NCBI RefSeq assembly: GCF_963169125.1
Contig: NC_084794.1
Span: 114,242,358 to 114,306,357, forward strand
Direction of reading: 5' to 3'
Length of the DNA: 64,000 nt
Source of the DNA: Humulus lupulus
Taxonomy: Eukaryota; Streptophyta; Magnoliopsida; Rosales; Cannabaceae
Under the pieces are notes generated by a model. The model searched no databases and was not told the origin of the DNA. It was given only the letters and a program-made list of their open reading frames with translations. The position numbers and the translations under genes are program-made. Each line of letters opens with the position of its first letter. Within the stretch, counting starts at the first letter, position 1. Below, piece by piece: positions 19,726 through 32,480 of the stretch.

Positions 19726-20560
19726 CTTCAGTTAAAGGTTCGACTAAGTTACTAAAATATTTCACAATTCTTTGATAAAAACTAGCCAACCCATGGAACT
19801 TTCTAACATTACCCACACTTGTAGGTCTCGGCCAGTCTCAAGTTGCACTCACCTTTCCTTCATCCACCTCAATTCCTTGGGCACTAACAACAAAACCAAG
19901 AAACACAAGCTTATCTGTACCAAAAGGTACACTTTTTGAGATTAGCAAACAACTTTTCTTTTCTTAAAACATCTAAAACAAGTTTTAAATGCTAAGCATG
20001 ATCATCAAAGTTTTTGCTATAAATCAGGATATCATCAAAATACACAACACAAAATTTGCCAATAAAAGCACGCAAAACATGATTCATTAATCTCATGAAA
20101 GTACTAGGTGCATTAGTTAATCCAAATGGCACAACTAACCACTGATATAAACTATGTTTTGTTTTAAAGGCAGTTTTCCATTCATCTCCTTCTCTCACCC
20201 TAATTTGATGATATCCACTTTTAAGATAAATTTTGGTAAAAACAAAAGAACCATGCAATTCATCAAGCATATCATCTAATCTAGGAATATGATGTGTATA
20301 CTTTACAATGATTTTGTTGATGGCTCGACAATCAACACACATCCTCCATGATCCATCTTTCTTAGGAAAAAGCAACACTGGAACCGCACAAGGACTCATG
20401 CTCTCACGCACATGCCCCTTCTCCATGAGCTCATCAACTTTCCTTTGAAGCTCTTTTATTTCCTCAAGATTGCACCTATAGGCTGGCCTATTTGGGATTG
20501 TTGCTCTAGGTATAAAACCAATCTGATGCTCAATTCCCCTTATTGGTTGTAAACCATTGG
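19726..20560 (-). pseudogene. pol: reverse transcriptase of element C
   Basis: Open segment 19992-20426 holds [20 protein letters not shown], the RT A-C blocks and [11 protein letters not shown]. Upstream frames at 20440-20560 give the usual linker before the RT, and downstream 19726-19990 give LVFLGFVV-type and FHGLASFYQRIVKYF-type sequence in other frames. RNase H and the integrase N-terminus and core are missing, removed by the internal deletion. Confidence 0.85.
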
Positions 20561-20583
20561 GTACCTCTTTAGGAAATACATCA

Positions 20584-21248
20584 TCAAAGTCCTATAAAAG
20601 AGAAAGAAAAAAAAACAACACTAGGCAAGGAAATGTTACGTTCATTAGTATTTAAACAATTGTACAAAAGTACAATCACAGGTTGGTTTGTTGACACAAC
20701 TCTTTTGATCTCTTTTTCGTTTGCAAAGAAATTCATTTTTTCCCTCTCTTTTCTTTCTTTGCTAGCCAATATTTCTTTCCCTTTTTCTTTACCTTTTTCT
20801 CTTCTTTTAATATATGCCTCTCTTATTTTTGTAATCTCACTCTTTTTTTTTTTTTTTTTAACTTCACTTGATCTCCATACACTTGTTTTGGAGTTAATAG
20901 TACAAGAGTGGTTGGCCTTTCATTGAATACAAAGGAGTATCTATCAGAATAACCATGGTGAGTAACATGTCTGTCGAATTGACATGGTCTTCCCAAAAGA
21001 ATATGTAATGCATGCATTGGAAACAAATCACATAAAACCTCATCTTTGTATTTCCCAATTGAGAATGACACCAAAACTTGCTTGTTCACCTTAACTTCTC
21101 CACAATCATTGAACCATTGCAGCTTGTATTGTATAGGATGTTTCAAAGTTGGTAAATTCAATTTTTGCACCAAACTAGTGCTAGCCACATTAGTACAACT
21201 TTCACCATCAATAATCATGCCACATACCTTTACATTGACATGTCATCT
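20584..21248 (-). pseudogene. pro: protease and linker of element C
   Basis: MIIDGESCTNVAST at about 21218-21177 corresponds to the chromovirus protease active site, where D-G/S-G-S is expected and DGE is found, so activity is doubtful. LILLGRPCQFDR-like sequence (HILLGRPCQFDRHV) follows. Runs of T/A at 20840-20860 and a Lys/Glu-rich linker follow to 20584. The upstream part continues at 24001 beyond the solo LTR. Confidence 0.75.
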
Positions 21249-23995
21249 TGTAATACCCCAAAAATCCCTAATAAGGTTTAGGACCTTGATTAGGAGGCCG
21301 AGAGGGCCATAATTGATTTATTATGATATTAAATGGTTATATGCATGTTTAGGTGGATTATATTATGATATGATGTTAAATGCATGCATGTGGGTCCACA
21401 TTTCGTTACAGGGGTGTTTTGGTAATTTGGCCCGTTGGGGGCGTAATTGTATATTTGTATGCATGTCGGTGACATATTGTTGAGACCACATTATAATGTG
21501 GATTTGTTCGAGCTATTTGGCATGAGACGATCATGGAATATTAATTAGCGGTGTAGTCATAATAGGTTTAAGTTCGGGGCTCGGGATGAGTCTCAGGGTG
21601 ATTTTAATGATTAGAGCGTTGCCGGGAATAAAAGGGTAACGAGATATGGTGTTTGAGAATATTGAGAATAGCGAGAATTGGAGAGCGTTAATTATGATTA
21701 ACGAGATAGGTGGGAAATACAAATCTTTCCCTTGGGAGCCTTTAGAAACCCTTAATTGACCTAGGGGTATTTTGGTCTTTTCACCCCTAGGATAGATATA
21801 AGCCATTTAAGGTTGTAGAAGCTTGTCAAAAACAGAGCATCTCTTCCTCTTCTCCTGTACTTCTTTTTCCTTCTTTTTCTCTTTGAATTTTCAATCTCTT
21901 CTTGAGGAACCAAGCTAGGGTTATGCTCCACCATTGAAGAGGGTGTGTTGTTGAGATTGAGGTGAGTTTTTTGCCATTAGAACTCTTGCTTTTGCTCTGT
22001 TTTCTTAGTTAAGTTTCAGTTGGTTTTTGAGTTGGAAAGTTGGGAATTGATTGGAGTTTTGGCTAGGGTTCTTGTGGTTGTGAAGGGCATGTGAGGGTGG
22101 TTTTTGGGTTCATTTGGCATCAAAAATGGGGTTTGGAAGCATTGGAATCGAGTTAGAATCGAATGAGTCGAAGGAAGAGATTTCAGGGGAGTATTTGGCT
22201 GGGGGTAGCGCTACAGCGCCCATCAGAGGGCGCTGTAGCGCTACACAGGATTTGTTTAGGCGGTTTGGGTTCTAAGTATAGCGTTGTAGCGTTACTCTAT
22301 TCCTCCAGAATCCCGTTTTGAGTGTTTTTAAGGGTTTTTGGCTCAGGGTTTCAATCCTTAAGGCCCGGGATCGAATCTACTCACCGTGTGGGTACATTTC
22401 GGGGTCCCGAGAGTGGGGTTTAGATCAAGACCCTATCTTTGTTGATTTTCATTAATCGGAGCTGGTATTTGGTTATGACTAGGTGATCGCTAAAGGATTA
22501 AGGATCGATCGTTCTCAAGGGTCATTCTTGTACTAACTCCCGCTCGAACCAGAGGTAAGAAAACTGCACCCCATATGTGACATGCATGGTTATTCATGAG
22601 GCATGTTGAATGCTCTATATGTGGACATTGATTGCATTGAAAATGCATAAGATACATGAGATTAGGGCATGCCATGAATGTTGATTATGAGATTGATCAG
22701 AGCTTGAGTCTCTGTAATTGTGCATGATTATAATTATGCTTTTGATTATTGATTGAGCATGCCAAATGCCTTATAACTGAATATTTGACATATGATATAT
22801 GTCTGTTGTATTACCTAAATGAGGAAGTATTGACTTATTAGTCAGGGATTGGCAATGGTGTCAGTATCAACTGTGAAGTTGTGACTCATTAGTCAAGTTC
22901 GGCAGTGGTACTGGGCACTGGTCACACAGTACTGACTTATAAGTCAAGAACGGCTTTAGCGTGCTCAACGCAAGCCAACAAAGATTAGATCTAATCGACA
23001 TCTGCATTGAATGACTCGAATGAGCATTAATGCCGGACCAACCTCAATTTCGATGAAAATTAAAAGCGCTTGTCTAGTCTAAGGGCTAGTTAATTAGAGC
23101 CAGAGCCAAAAAGGCTAAGGTGACCTACATGTCACATGGCTAGGAGGGTATGAGACCTCCAGAGTGTGACTCATTAGTCACCTATACAGGGTATGACTCA
23201 TTAGTCATCCATACAGAGATTGACTCATTAGTCATCTATATAGAGTGTGACTAATTAGTCACCTAGACATAGATGGACTCATTAGTCATCTACACAGGGT
23301 ATGACTTATTAGTCATCTATACAGAGTGTGACTCATAAGTCACCTATGCAGAGTGTGACTCATAAGTCACCTATGCATGGTGCGACTCATTAGTCACTCA
23401 CTCCGAGATTGACTTACTAGTCATCTATTCAAGAAGCAGGTCCTCAGAGAATGACTCATTAGTCTTCTATTCAGATGCAAGACCCCATAATCATTTATTT
23501 GAACTTATTTGCATGAATGATGAAAGCTATTATTGCTAGGCATGCGCATAATGATTCGATGACATGTTATTACTGTTCATGAGCATATTGAGTTTTCTTA
23601 CTAGGCTTCGGCTCAGGGGTGCTATGTGGTGCAGGTAAAGGTAAAAGGAAGTTGGACCATCCTTGAGTTGGAGAGCTTAGGTGACGATGTGTACATATGC
23701 GGCTGCTCGACCGCCACGGCCGAGAGTTTAAAGAGGAACTAGGGTTAAACCCTATTTTGCCGCTTAGATCGGCCTGTTGTAAATATTTTCTTGTAATAGA
23801 CCTTTAAATTATATTTTCGGGATCCCAATGTATACAGTAAACGTTCTAATGAAACGTTATATCTTAACTAAAATTTTTAATCCCTAAATCGCTAATCATA
23901 CTTAGTTACACGATTTTGGCCAAATGACTCGATTAGCGAGTTTAGCATTGTTTACAAGGTACATCGTAACGGTCCCTGGAGTTTAGGGCGTTACA
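21249..23995. mobile_element. 2.7-kb solo LTR in element C (duplication CATCT)
   Basis: 2747 bp starting TGTAATACCCC and ending GGGCGTTACA, flanked by CATCT at 21244-21248 and 23996-24000. The C protease reading resumes across it. No gag-pol, so it is a solo LTR or LTR-like non-autonomous element; the length and TGTAA...TTACA ends suggest a Tekay/Del-type chromovirus, by recollection. A TATA-like gatagatataagcc near 21790 precedes a pyrimidine-rich stretch. It contains GCGCTACAGCGC-type palindromes near 22210-22250 and the TGACTCATTAGTCA array. Confidence 0.85.
22825..23475. repeat. array of near-palindromic TGACTCATTAGTCA motifs
   Basis: About 14 copies of TGACTCATTAGTCA or one-base variants (gactTattagtc, gactcatAagtc), spaced loosely in 22825-22950 and every 30-40 bp in 23160-23475. 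The motif holds TGACTCA, a bZIP/GCN4-like core. Spacers (cctatacaga type) are also similar, so part of the array arose by tandem duplication. Confidence 0.85.
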
Positions 23996-24000
23996 CATCT

Positions 24001-25260
24001 AGTATGAAAAATATTTTCACGTTGTAGCTCCTCATCTTCCTTGACTTGTACATTTAGAGCTCTCCTTGCAACCAAAAGCTCTCCATCAACTGGATAATCA
24101 ATATCACTTGCATCCTCCAATGGTGGCATAGAATCATTTCGGACTCGCATTCGATCTCAACATCGCCATTTTCTTTCAAAATCATCACTCTTTTATTTGG
24201 ACACTGACTAGCAATATGGCCCCTTCCCAAACATTTAAATCATTTAACATCTCTATTTCTAGAAGGTTGGGAATTAGTTTACCTTGGTTATTGGTGCCTC
24301 CATTTTTGTTGTCTCTGGGAGCTTCAACCTTGTTCTTGGATTGAGGTTTCTCATCCTTCTTGCTCCAATTCTGATTCCAAGTTGAAGAAGAGCCAGAACT
24401 TTGACCCATCCTTGTGGAACCTTTCATTTTCAATTGACGCTCCACCTTTATGGCCATATGTAGCATGTCATTCAACTCAACATAATGTTGTAGTTCCACC
24501 ACATTTGCAATGTCATGGTTTAAACCAGCTAAGAACCTGGCCATAGTAGCTTCTCGATCCTCCGCCACGTTAGCCCTAATCATGGCTATCTCCATCTCTT
24601 TGTGGTAATATTCAACACTTCTATACCCTTGAGTGAGGCTTTGCAACTTTTGAAATATGTCCCTGTAGTAGTGACTTGGAATGAATCTTCTTCTCATGAC
24701 AACTTTCATTTACCCCCAAGTCTCAATAGGTCTTTCACCATTTCTTCTCCTACTTAAAGTCAATTGATCCCACCAAAAAATAGCATAGTCAGTGAATTTA
24801 ATGGCAGCTAGTTTTACCTTTTTCAACTCAGAAAGTTGTGACAATCAAACACCAACTCAATCCTCTTTTCCCACTCAAAATAAGCTTCAGGACTAGTTCT
24901 GCCTTGGAAGGATTGAATCTTCATTTTAATGTTTCCCAAATTGTTATCAAATCGATCTCTAACTCTTCTACCTCCATTCCCATGCCCATGTTAACATCAG
25001 AGGCACGATCATCTTAATCCTCTTGATTTACATAATAATCCTCATAATCATATCTGTGTTGATTCCTGTCTCTTTGTTGCACGTTAGGAGCTATAGGTGG
25101 CTGCCCCCATTGTGATCTCTCTTATACCCTATCCATCCTTTCATGTAGATGTTCAAATTCAGCCCTCATCATCCGTCTTATCTCCCCCATTAATGCTTGA
25201 ATTTGTAAATTTGGAACAACCCGTTGTTGATCTTCTTCTTGATTTTGGGAAATGATTATT
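24001..25260 (-). pseudogene. gag: gag of element C
   Basis: Open segment 24185-24709 reads [20 protein letters not shown] and [13 protein letters not shown], the retroviral gag helix region. Upstream frames at 24710-25000 add WWDQLTLSRRR-type sequence. Near 24240-24190 a CCHC knuckle ([12 protein letters not shown]) lies in another frame with a stop at the first Cys position. Sequence at 24001-24060 is the start of the protease region. Several frameshifts and stops are present. Confidence 0.8.
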
Positions 25261-25900
25261 GCAAACAAAAGTTAGAAAGAAAATCGAACAGTTTCTCACC
25301 ACACTTTCTCATGTGTTTCACTCTACAATGATATCACTCACACTCATGTTTACTCAAATTTGGCTCTTACCCTCTTTTGATCTCACACTCTCTTGCCTTT
25401 TTCCAATCTTTAGTTCCCTCTTTTAGTTCTTTATTGAAACTTAATGAACCCAAAGAAAAAAAAATTCTTGTAACAATGAAACAAAGCAACTTGCAAGAAT
25501 GAGAAATTCAAAGAGCAAAAGGAAAGAAGGAGAGATTTTAAGAACGAAAGAAAATTCAAAGATAAGATAGATACACACTTTGAGATATTGAAATTGGTAG
25601 AATGCACTTACGCAAAAGAAATCTTTTTTTGATCAATATTCCAAACGTAACTTCTAATATGATTTTTTCTTCTTTTTTGTTTGTTTTTTTTTTTTTTTTT
25701 TATGATGAAATGATAGATTATAGTAGAACTTGAATGAAATCAATAGATAATAACAACAATCAACTTAGAATTTTTGCCAAGAAAAGAAAGCTATTTTTGA
25801 TAAAATTTGGATGAGATGGAATAGATGAAATGAACAACTAAAAATTAAGAATAAGGATAGATAAAAATCTAATTTAGAAGCCTTATGCCTCGATGCCAAA
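25261..25900 (-). other. untranslated leader of element C with primer binding site
   Basis: Between LTR and gag on -. Immediately next to the LTR the - strand reads TTTGGCATCGAGGC (25900-25887), at the primer-site position and resembling the usual TGGTATC-type site for initiator tRNA-Met with changes. The rest is AT-rich with a T-run at 25686-25700. Confidence 0.55.
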
Positions 25901-26652
25901 TGATTTGAACCCCAATAAAAATAATGAGACCCAAAAATCAATTTAGAACAAGGATGCCTTGGATTGTTCTAAAATCAGATTCTAAAAAATATAACAAAGA
26001 GCTTTGACCCGTTACCTATAAAGAGATAAGAATCAAATGTATAAGAAGGATAGAAGACGCCACACTCAAGAAATAAGAAGGATTGTGAGTGATAAGTCAA
26101 GAAACAAACGCCACAAGAAAGATCTTGATAAGTTCTTTGAAGAACCAAAGAGAAAACACTCTCCAAAATATATTGATTCCAATATCTACTTAAAAATTTC
26201 GTATCTCCCCTTATTTATACTTGGAACATCCCTCCAAGAATAAGAAAAGCCACATTTAAATCATTAAATTGATACATGCATCAATATAGACAAAACTCTT
26301 CAATTCTAGGTTGTTAGTCTTCTAGAAAGTAGCTAAATGGCTGAATACAAAAATGCCTAACTTTAATATAACTTAATGTCTTAAATAAAACATAAATATA
26401 TGCCCATAAACCCTCTAAACTCAATGACCACATTTTTGGAAGTTAACCAGCCACTTTAAATTGCCTTTAATAACATTGAATATGCATTGATCTCCATTTT
26501 GACTAATCTTGGACTTTGTCTTTTCATAATCAACTCATATTTATTGGATTAGTCCATTAAGTGCTTCTATGAACCTTCTAGCTCTTGCAATTGTAATTGG
26601 CCCAATTTGAACTTGCAATGACTCTTCTAGTGTTGCTCATTCATTCTCATCA
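25901..26652 (-). repeat. 5' LTR of element C
   Basis: 752 bp; on - TGATGAGAATGA ... GGTTCAAATCA, with TATAAATA at 26219-26212. Its position beyond gag and next to a primer-like site fixes the boundaries. The outer flank is cctat; the matching copy is lost with the 3' end. Confidence 0.75.
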
Positions 26653-27941
26653 CCTATGGACAGTGTGAGTATCTTGGCTAGAGAGTCTTGATGCACGGAT
26701 GCACTCATAGATGCTTGAGAGCGTGACTCGGTGAGAGTTGTTTGAGAGACGGAAGTGTCCAGAGGCACACGGTCGTGCGAAAAATGTGCCCATTGTTATC
26801 CGAATGGTTGGAAGGCTGACCTTGGCTCAGAGGAGTCAAGGTGTCGCACGGGCATTTCTGTTGTCAAAAAGCTGGCCCGTGACACGGCACAGCCCGCCAA
26901 GCGCCGCGATGCTAAGGCAGTTCGAGGCAGGGGAGTTCATGTGGGTCGCGGCGCTCCAAAAACAGCGCTGCGGCGCACTCTGCAAACTTAGAATTCCTGC
27001 AATTTCAAAGATCACAATTCCTTCCAAAACTGTCCCAAGACATGGATTTAACCAGAATCGACCATAGGAATGGTCTCAGCAGTACATAAATATCATAATC
27101 AACTTTAAAAACTTACAAAAACTCAATTAAAACTCAAAATCAAACTTAACAAAACAAACTTAAAACTTTTAAAGAAAACAGTTTGAATACCTTGGAGAAT
27201 CAAGCTTTTCCCACTGGAATCCAAGCTTTGGACAATCCCCATTCCTTCACAAGACCAATCCCCAACTCAAACCACCATTCAAGCTTAGAATTCAGAGTTT
27301 TTTCATCAAAGTTCAAAGAGCACTCTCACACTAGAGAGAAAAAGAAAGAAACGAGAAAGAGGAGAGAGGGAGTTTGTAACTTCTAAGTTAATCAACTCAG
27401 TCAGCTCAAGTCAATCCAAGGGTCCAAAAGACCAAAATGCCCATACTTACTTACTTTCCTCTCAAAGTCCCTCAAGGTCAAAAAGGGTCATTAGACATTC
27501 TAATCCCACATAAACTTAAGATTCCCAATTAATTTCGCCAACCCCAGAATATCACTATTTTTTCCATAATAAGACTCATACTCCAATGAGTCCCGGTAAC
27601 TCACCAAATTACCAAAATACCCATTGGTTCACCCCGAGTCAGGTATTAATCCATGTTGTAACTAGACCGCTATCTTGCTCTAAAAGGCCGACTCCTGCTG
27701 AATATCTCAGATATACCCACAACGGGTTAAAATTACGAAAATGTCATTTTTAACAGAAACATGCCTATAAGCACATTTAATACACTTAAACATGCATAAT
27801 CAGTCATATTATTATATAACTCATGTAGTTCACATAATCACATAATATTCAATATTGTCACATATAATTCGACTTATGCCCTCCTGACACCTTAATCAAT
27901 ACCTTAAGTCTTATTAGGAATTTTGGGACGTTATATATATT
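26653..27941 (-). mobile_element. fragment of a long LTR (relative of the 21249-23995 LTR)
   Basis: On - from 27941 it starts ATAACGTCCCAAAATTCC, close to TGTAATACCCCAAAAATCCC, and shares the order of blocks: CTAATAAGxxTTA, AGGGCATAA, GCATGTTTAAGTG, pyrimidine-rich leader (27380-27330) and a GCGCTG-rich stretch (26890-26980). It is cut at 26653 by element C, which inserted into it. Confidence 0.65.
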
Positions 27942-27944
27942 GTG

Positions 27945-28265
27945 TAATTCAATGATCAAATCGCTTATAAAATGCAATAAATAATCAAATATTAATAAAA
28001 AAAATACTTAACTAATGTAATTCAATGATATTAAATCGCTTATATAGTGTAATTAAATGGTTAAATTATTAATAATAATACTTAATAGTGTAATTCAATG
28101 ATTATATTGCTAATATAGTATAATAAATGGTTCAATTATTAATAAAAGACTTAACTATTGTAATTCAATGATTAAATAGCTTATATAGTGTAATTAAATG
28201 GTTAAGCTATTAATAAAAAGACATATACAATGTAATTTAATAATAAAATCACTTATATAGTGTAA
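27945..28265. repeat. AT-rich tandem repeat, about 62-75-bp unit
   Basis: Four to five degenerate copies with tgtaattcaatgat, gcttatatagtg and taattaaatggtta in order, at about 27950, 28015, 28090, 28160 and 28230. No coding potential. Confidence 0.75.
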
Positions 28266-29485
28266 TTCGACTTAGGGTTGTTTAAGGTCGCTCAGGGTCG
28301 CTTATACATATATTAGGCTTACAAACTGTCATAGTTAAGTTCCTCAACATCATAATCATTCCAAACTTGACTTGGTGATATTTTACTCAATGTCTAACTC
28401 ACGAGCTTATGAGTTATTTCAATTACATATAAATTTTGATTAACACATACTTTTAGTAGAATTTGATGAAACTTCATACTCATATCAACCAAAAAGTTAT
28501 TGGTGCAACCACTACCAAACCAGTAATCTATAATCTTCCACTCAACATTATACTTCATATAAATAAAGACACAATCCATATTTATCATAAAATTAAAATT
28601 TTAGTTTAGGAAGTATAAAATATTTCAGTTTAAACACACAAAGCGACCCTAAATAACCTCATGTGATCCTATGAATCAAATAGGATCGCTTAGTGCAATT
28701 TGTCTATTACTAAAAAAAAATACAATAAGGTCGCAGAGTTACACTGGTCAAATTTGCAGGTCATCTTCAACCTCGAGATTAACCTATTTTCACACCAGTT
28801 TTTTTTTGCAGAAAAATTTAAATTTATGCTTAATATATTTATATAATTCAAAATAATGAATACCCAATAATTAAATATAAGCTTCAAGTTGATTACTAAC
28901 ATTTAAAATTGTTAGATGAAAATTCATCTTCCTCTTCAATGGTTTCTTGATTTTTTTTTTCTTTCACTTAATTAATGTTGAATGAATTTACAACTGTAGA
29001 TACAAAAAGAGTTGTAAAGATGAGTGATATCTTAAAAGCTAGTCAAAACAAAAAAACGTGAACTGAAAAGGAAAAGAAGGGGAGGAGAGGCTGAGAAGAA
29101 GAGATGTTGAGCGGAGGGTTTTTTTTTTTAATTTTGTTTAATCAAACTCAGAAAATTAAAATATTAAACTAATGTTACTTAAGTTTTATTAAATCATTTT
29201 TAATTTAATTTAGAAGAAGATGGTCATTTTACTGGTAAGAGTTTTTGGGTGACTAGTTTACCAATAAAAATTTTCATTATTACTATTTTTACAAAACACT
29301 CGTAAAAAAATTATTCTTGTAGACTTTAATTATATGGGTTGAGTGAATTTTTTGTTTGGTTCCTCCGAAACAAGGATCTTGATGATGTTGAATACTTTTA
29401 ACAAAAAATTAAAATCTTTTTGGTTTAACTTTTTTTTAGTTTTTGATTTTGGATTCTAAGTATTTTTTTTTTTTTTTTTTGATGG
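28266..29485. other. AT-rich non-coding spacer
   Basis: Short frames only. Repeated ggtcgct words (28290-28310, 28680, 28728) suggest old repeat debris. I recognise nothing else. Confidence 0.5.
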
Positions 29486-30235
29486 TGTACGCCCTGATTT
29501 TCCACGGGCTATTAGCAAGCTGAGATATGACCTAATTATATCAGCCACGTGGATACCACGACCGGAGCTGCTGTCGTCAGGTCCTACCTCTTTAGCTCGA
29601 GGTAGCCAAAGGTTCGCCAAGAATATTTAAGGGCCGAGACAGGAAGATAAAGACCGCAGGTCAGGAAGGCGTCCAGCTCGGGGCACGAGCTAGAGGTGGA
29701 AGTCGTGACCCCTTATAAAGTCAACCACGCAATGTAAACGTGCATATATCAGACATCACGTGTCTGATATATCACTGAATTCTCGGACACGCAGCATGAA
29801 CATGCGTATTCGGGCACCCACGACTGGGTTGGGTCGTGCGGCCCATTATCCCCCTTACCTGTTGATTAGACCACACTTCATTTGTCAGGTTTTAGGAATA
29901 AATCATGAATGTCACAGAAGTGACATGATGGGTAAGAGGGTCACGAGATGACCCCCCTTACCAATTCCCAGGTGCCCTCTCCTATAAATATGGAGACCCT
30001 GGGAGTTGCAAATGGTTGGATTCTATTGTGTAAGGAAATACCCTGTAAAGAATATCAGACATATAGCAATAATATTGGCTGGTGGAGTAGAAGGATTTTA
30101 ACCTTTGAACCACCTAAAAACGTAGTTGTGTCATCAGTCCATTTTAAGATCATTTATCTAATTCGGTTCATTATTACGCACTGATCTCTTTTTTTTATTT
30201 TCTTAATTACCTGTTGGCGAAGAATCATGTCAACA
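29486..30235 (+). mobile_element. solo LTR related to the LTR of element E
   Basis: 750 bp, TGTACGCCCTG ... GTCAACA, same orientation as the E LTR (757 bp) and alike along its length, including TATAAATA at 29982-29989. Flanks GATGG (29481-29485) and TATGG (30236-30240) agree in 4 of 5 bases, a likely target duplication with one change. The frames at 29760-30184 are LTR sequence, not genes. Confidence 0.82.
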
Positions 30236-32480
30236 TATGGAATTTTGAGTTTGAATCTTAAACATCGAGATGATTTTTGATGAAATGTTGAATAATAATT
30301 GTTTATATTAATTAATTAAGAGTTTAACTTTAATTAAAAAATTGATTTTATTTTTAATTATTTAAAAATTAATTTATATCTTTTATTAGTTAAATACATT
30401 TTATATTAGTTTTTCCAATTTAAAATCAACTAAAATTAAAATTTAAAAATGTTTATGAAATGACCAATAACGAAGTAGGGCTATGCATTATTGTAACTAG
30501 GCCGACCAAATCATTCAACCCAACCCGGATAATGGGTCGAACAGGTCAAATATGAGCAGGTCAAAGCCCAGTCGGCCATTTTTGCTATAGGCCACACCCT
30601 AACGGGCTAACCCCGACTCAAACAATTCCAAACTCAATTAACCCAACACAGGCCAACCCTATATTAAAAAAAATGTATACATATAATTTCCATACCCTAA
30701 AAACTTAATACATCACACTCTTTTCAATTTTCTTCTAACCTATCCCTAATTGTGTTGACTGCCTCTCTCTTCTCTACACTCTTATCTCATACTAATTTTC
30801 ATTATTTCTCTTCATTCTCCATGGGAATATAGTCCAAGCTCCAAACTCCTCTCCTTAATCTCTCACTCTCATCGGCTTCAGGCGATCACTTTTGAAAGAT
30901 AAAATAGTAATTTAACCTATTTTTTGAAAGATTAAACGGCATGTAATGATTAAATTATTGGACACTTAAGATACATATATGAGTACAATAGTTTGTAAAG
31001 ACAAGATTACAATTCTAAACTTTTTTATGGAAAAAACTATGAAATCAATAAATTATAGGGAATATACTATTTCACATCCTTATGTTTTATCCTAAATACC
31101 CTCTTGTACCAATGTGATTTTAATAATATCAAATTACTCTCATACGTTTTATTAAACAATAAAAAGTACCTCATAGAGCTCTTTTTTGGTCAACATTTTA
31201 ATAAGACTACAATACTCTATTTATTTACTTGATTTTTTTTAATATATATTCTACAATTTATAAAAATCTTTATAAATAATATTTGTTTAAAAATCTTTTC
31301 AGATATATGAATGGTTCATGTGTTATGTAAAAGTAATATCCTTGATTTAGCCGGATATGCACTACAAATAAAAAACGAAGTTAGTTATTAGTTAGATGAG
31401 ATTCCACCTTGTATTATGGCATGTGTACTTCAATCTAATCAATAAACATTTGGTCATTTGTCAATTTTTTTTTTAAATATATATTTTAATTTTTGAAATA
31501 AAACATAATAAAAGCATTTGAATCAATTTTCTTTAAATAGTATTTTATTTTATTTAAATGAGTTCTTTTATAGATTTAAAAAAAAAAAAAAAAGAGTTCA
31601 AAGATGCATTTTATATTATTTGGTAAAACACATGCGTATAATTTGATATTATTGAAACCACAAGGAAGTAAGTGGTATTTAAGCAAAACATAGTGAGATA
31701 AATTGATCTATATCATGAAGTAGCTTCGATGAGTGTAAGGCCCTACCAGAACCCTCACTTTCAAAAGTAAGAAACAGAGAGGATAATAAAAGAAAGAGCA
31801 TTACTGTAGATAAATGATAAAGGATACCTTAGGGTGCCCAACGCAATGCCTTATAATGTGTTATATCGTTATTGTTGTGATTTAGTATCAAGCACTTTTT
31901 TAAGGTGGAGGTATGGGTGTGCAAAAAACATCTAATTTAATTAAAATCGACCGTCAAAAATTAGATATCTAATTATGATTTGATCGAATCGGATTTTGAA
32001 GATCCAAATTTGTTCGGATCAGTTGTTGAATGATATATGAATAAATCTAATAAAATTGAATCGATCAAATAATTGTATATATATTTATTTAAAATTATGT
32101 TAATTTATATTGTATTTGTATGGTGTTATATCATTTCGAACAAATTAGTCTTTCTATTTATAATATTATGAATTATTTGAGTATATTAAGCTAAATAAAT
32201 TCTCAAAAATATTGGATGGATCCAATCCGATCAAATACATAATTAATTATGGGGACACATTAATCCAATGGATAAAACTGATCCAATCCAATGGATAACT
32301 AGATCGGATTAGTTGAGACAAGTTAATTTGATTAGATCGGTCGTAAAAATCAAACATCCAATGAATAATTGAATTGGATCGGAAGGACCTAAAAACATTG
32401 GATGTGATCCAATAAACATTCCTAAGTAGAGAGGTATATGGGTAAGCATTAGCCCATTTTACATCATGGTATTTCTAGAG
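30236..32480. other. AT-rich non-coding spacer with possible hAT-type MITE
   Basis: No coding frames. A repeat-like stretch at 30530-30660 is rich in cggcc and gggtc words. The part 31915-32435, starting gggtgtgcaaaaaa and with many atccaat/gatcggat words, resembles hAT-derived miniature elements of plants; ends and duplication are not clean (gaggtat near both ends). Confidence 0.4.

Larger units (their letters stand above)
19291..26652 (-). mobile_element. chromovirus-type Ty3/gypsy element C, 3'-truncated and internally deleted
   Basis: On - from right to left: LTR (25901-26652), primer site, gag, protease, RT, then integrase C-terminal part, ending in a fusion with B. RT and integrase sequences ([43 protein letters not shown]) are of the chromovirus type. 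The 3' LTR is lost. A 2747-bp solo LTR splits the protease region. Confidence 0.85.

Noticed and set aside
26738..27067. 109-codon frame in a GC-richer island
   Set aside because: It falls in the GCGCTG-rich part of a long LTR also seen in the 21249-23995 element, and two overlapping frames are open; not a gene.
28394..28588. 64-codon - strand frame with FGSGCTNN resembling a copia protease site
   Set aside because: The D-S/T-G core is absent and no other copia motif lies nearby.
31915..32440. hAT MITE with 8-bp duplication
   Set aside because: Composition and the gggtgtgcaaaaa start fit, but terminal repeats and flanks match only partly; kept as a low-confidence note, not as a called element.
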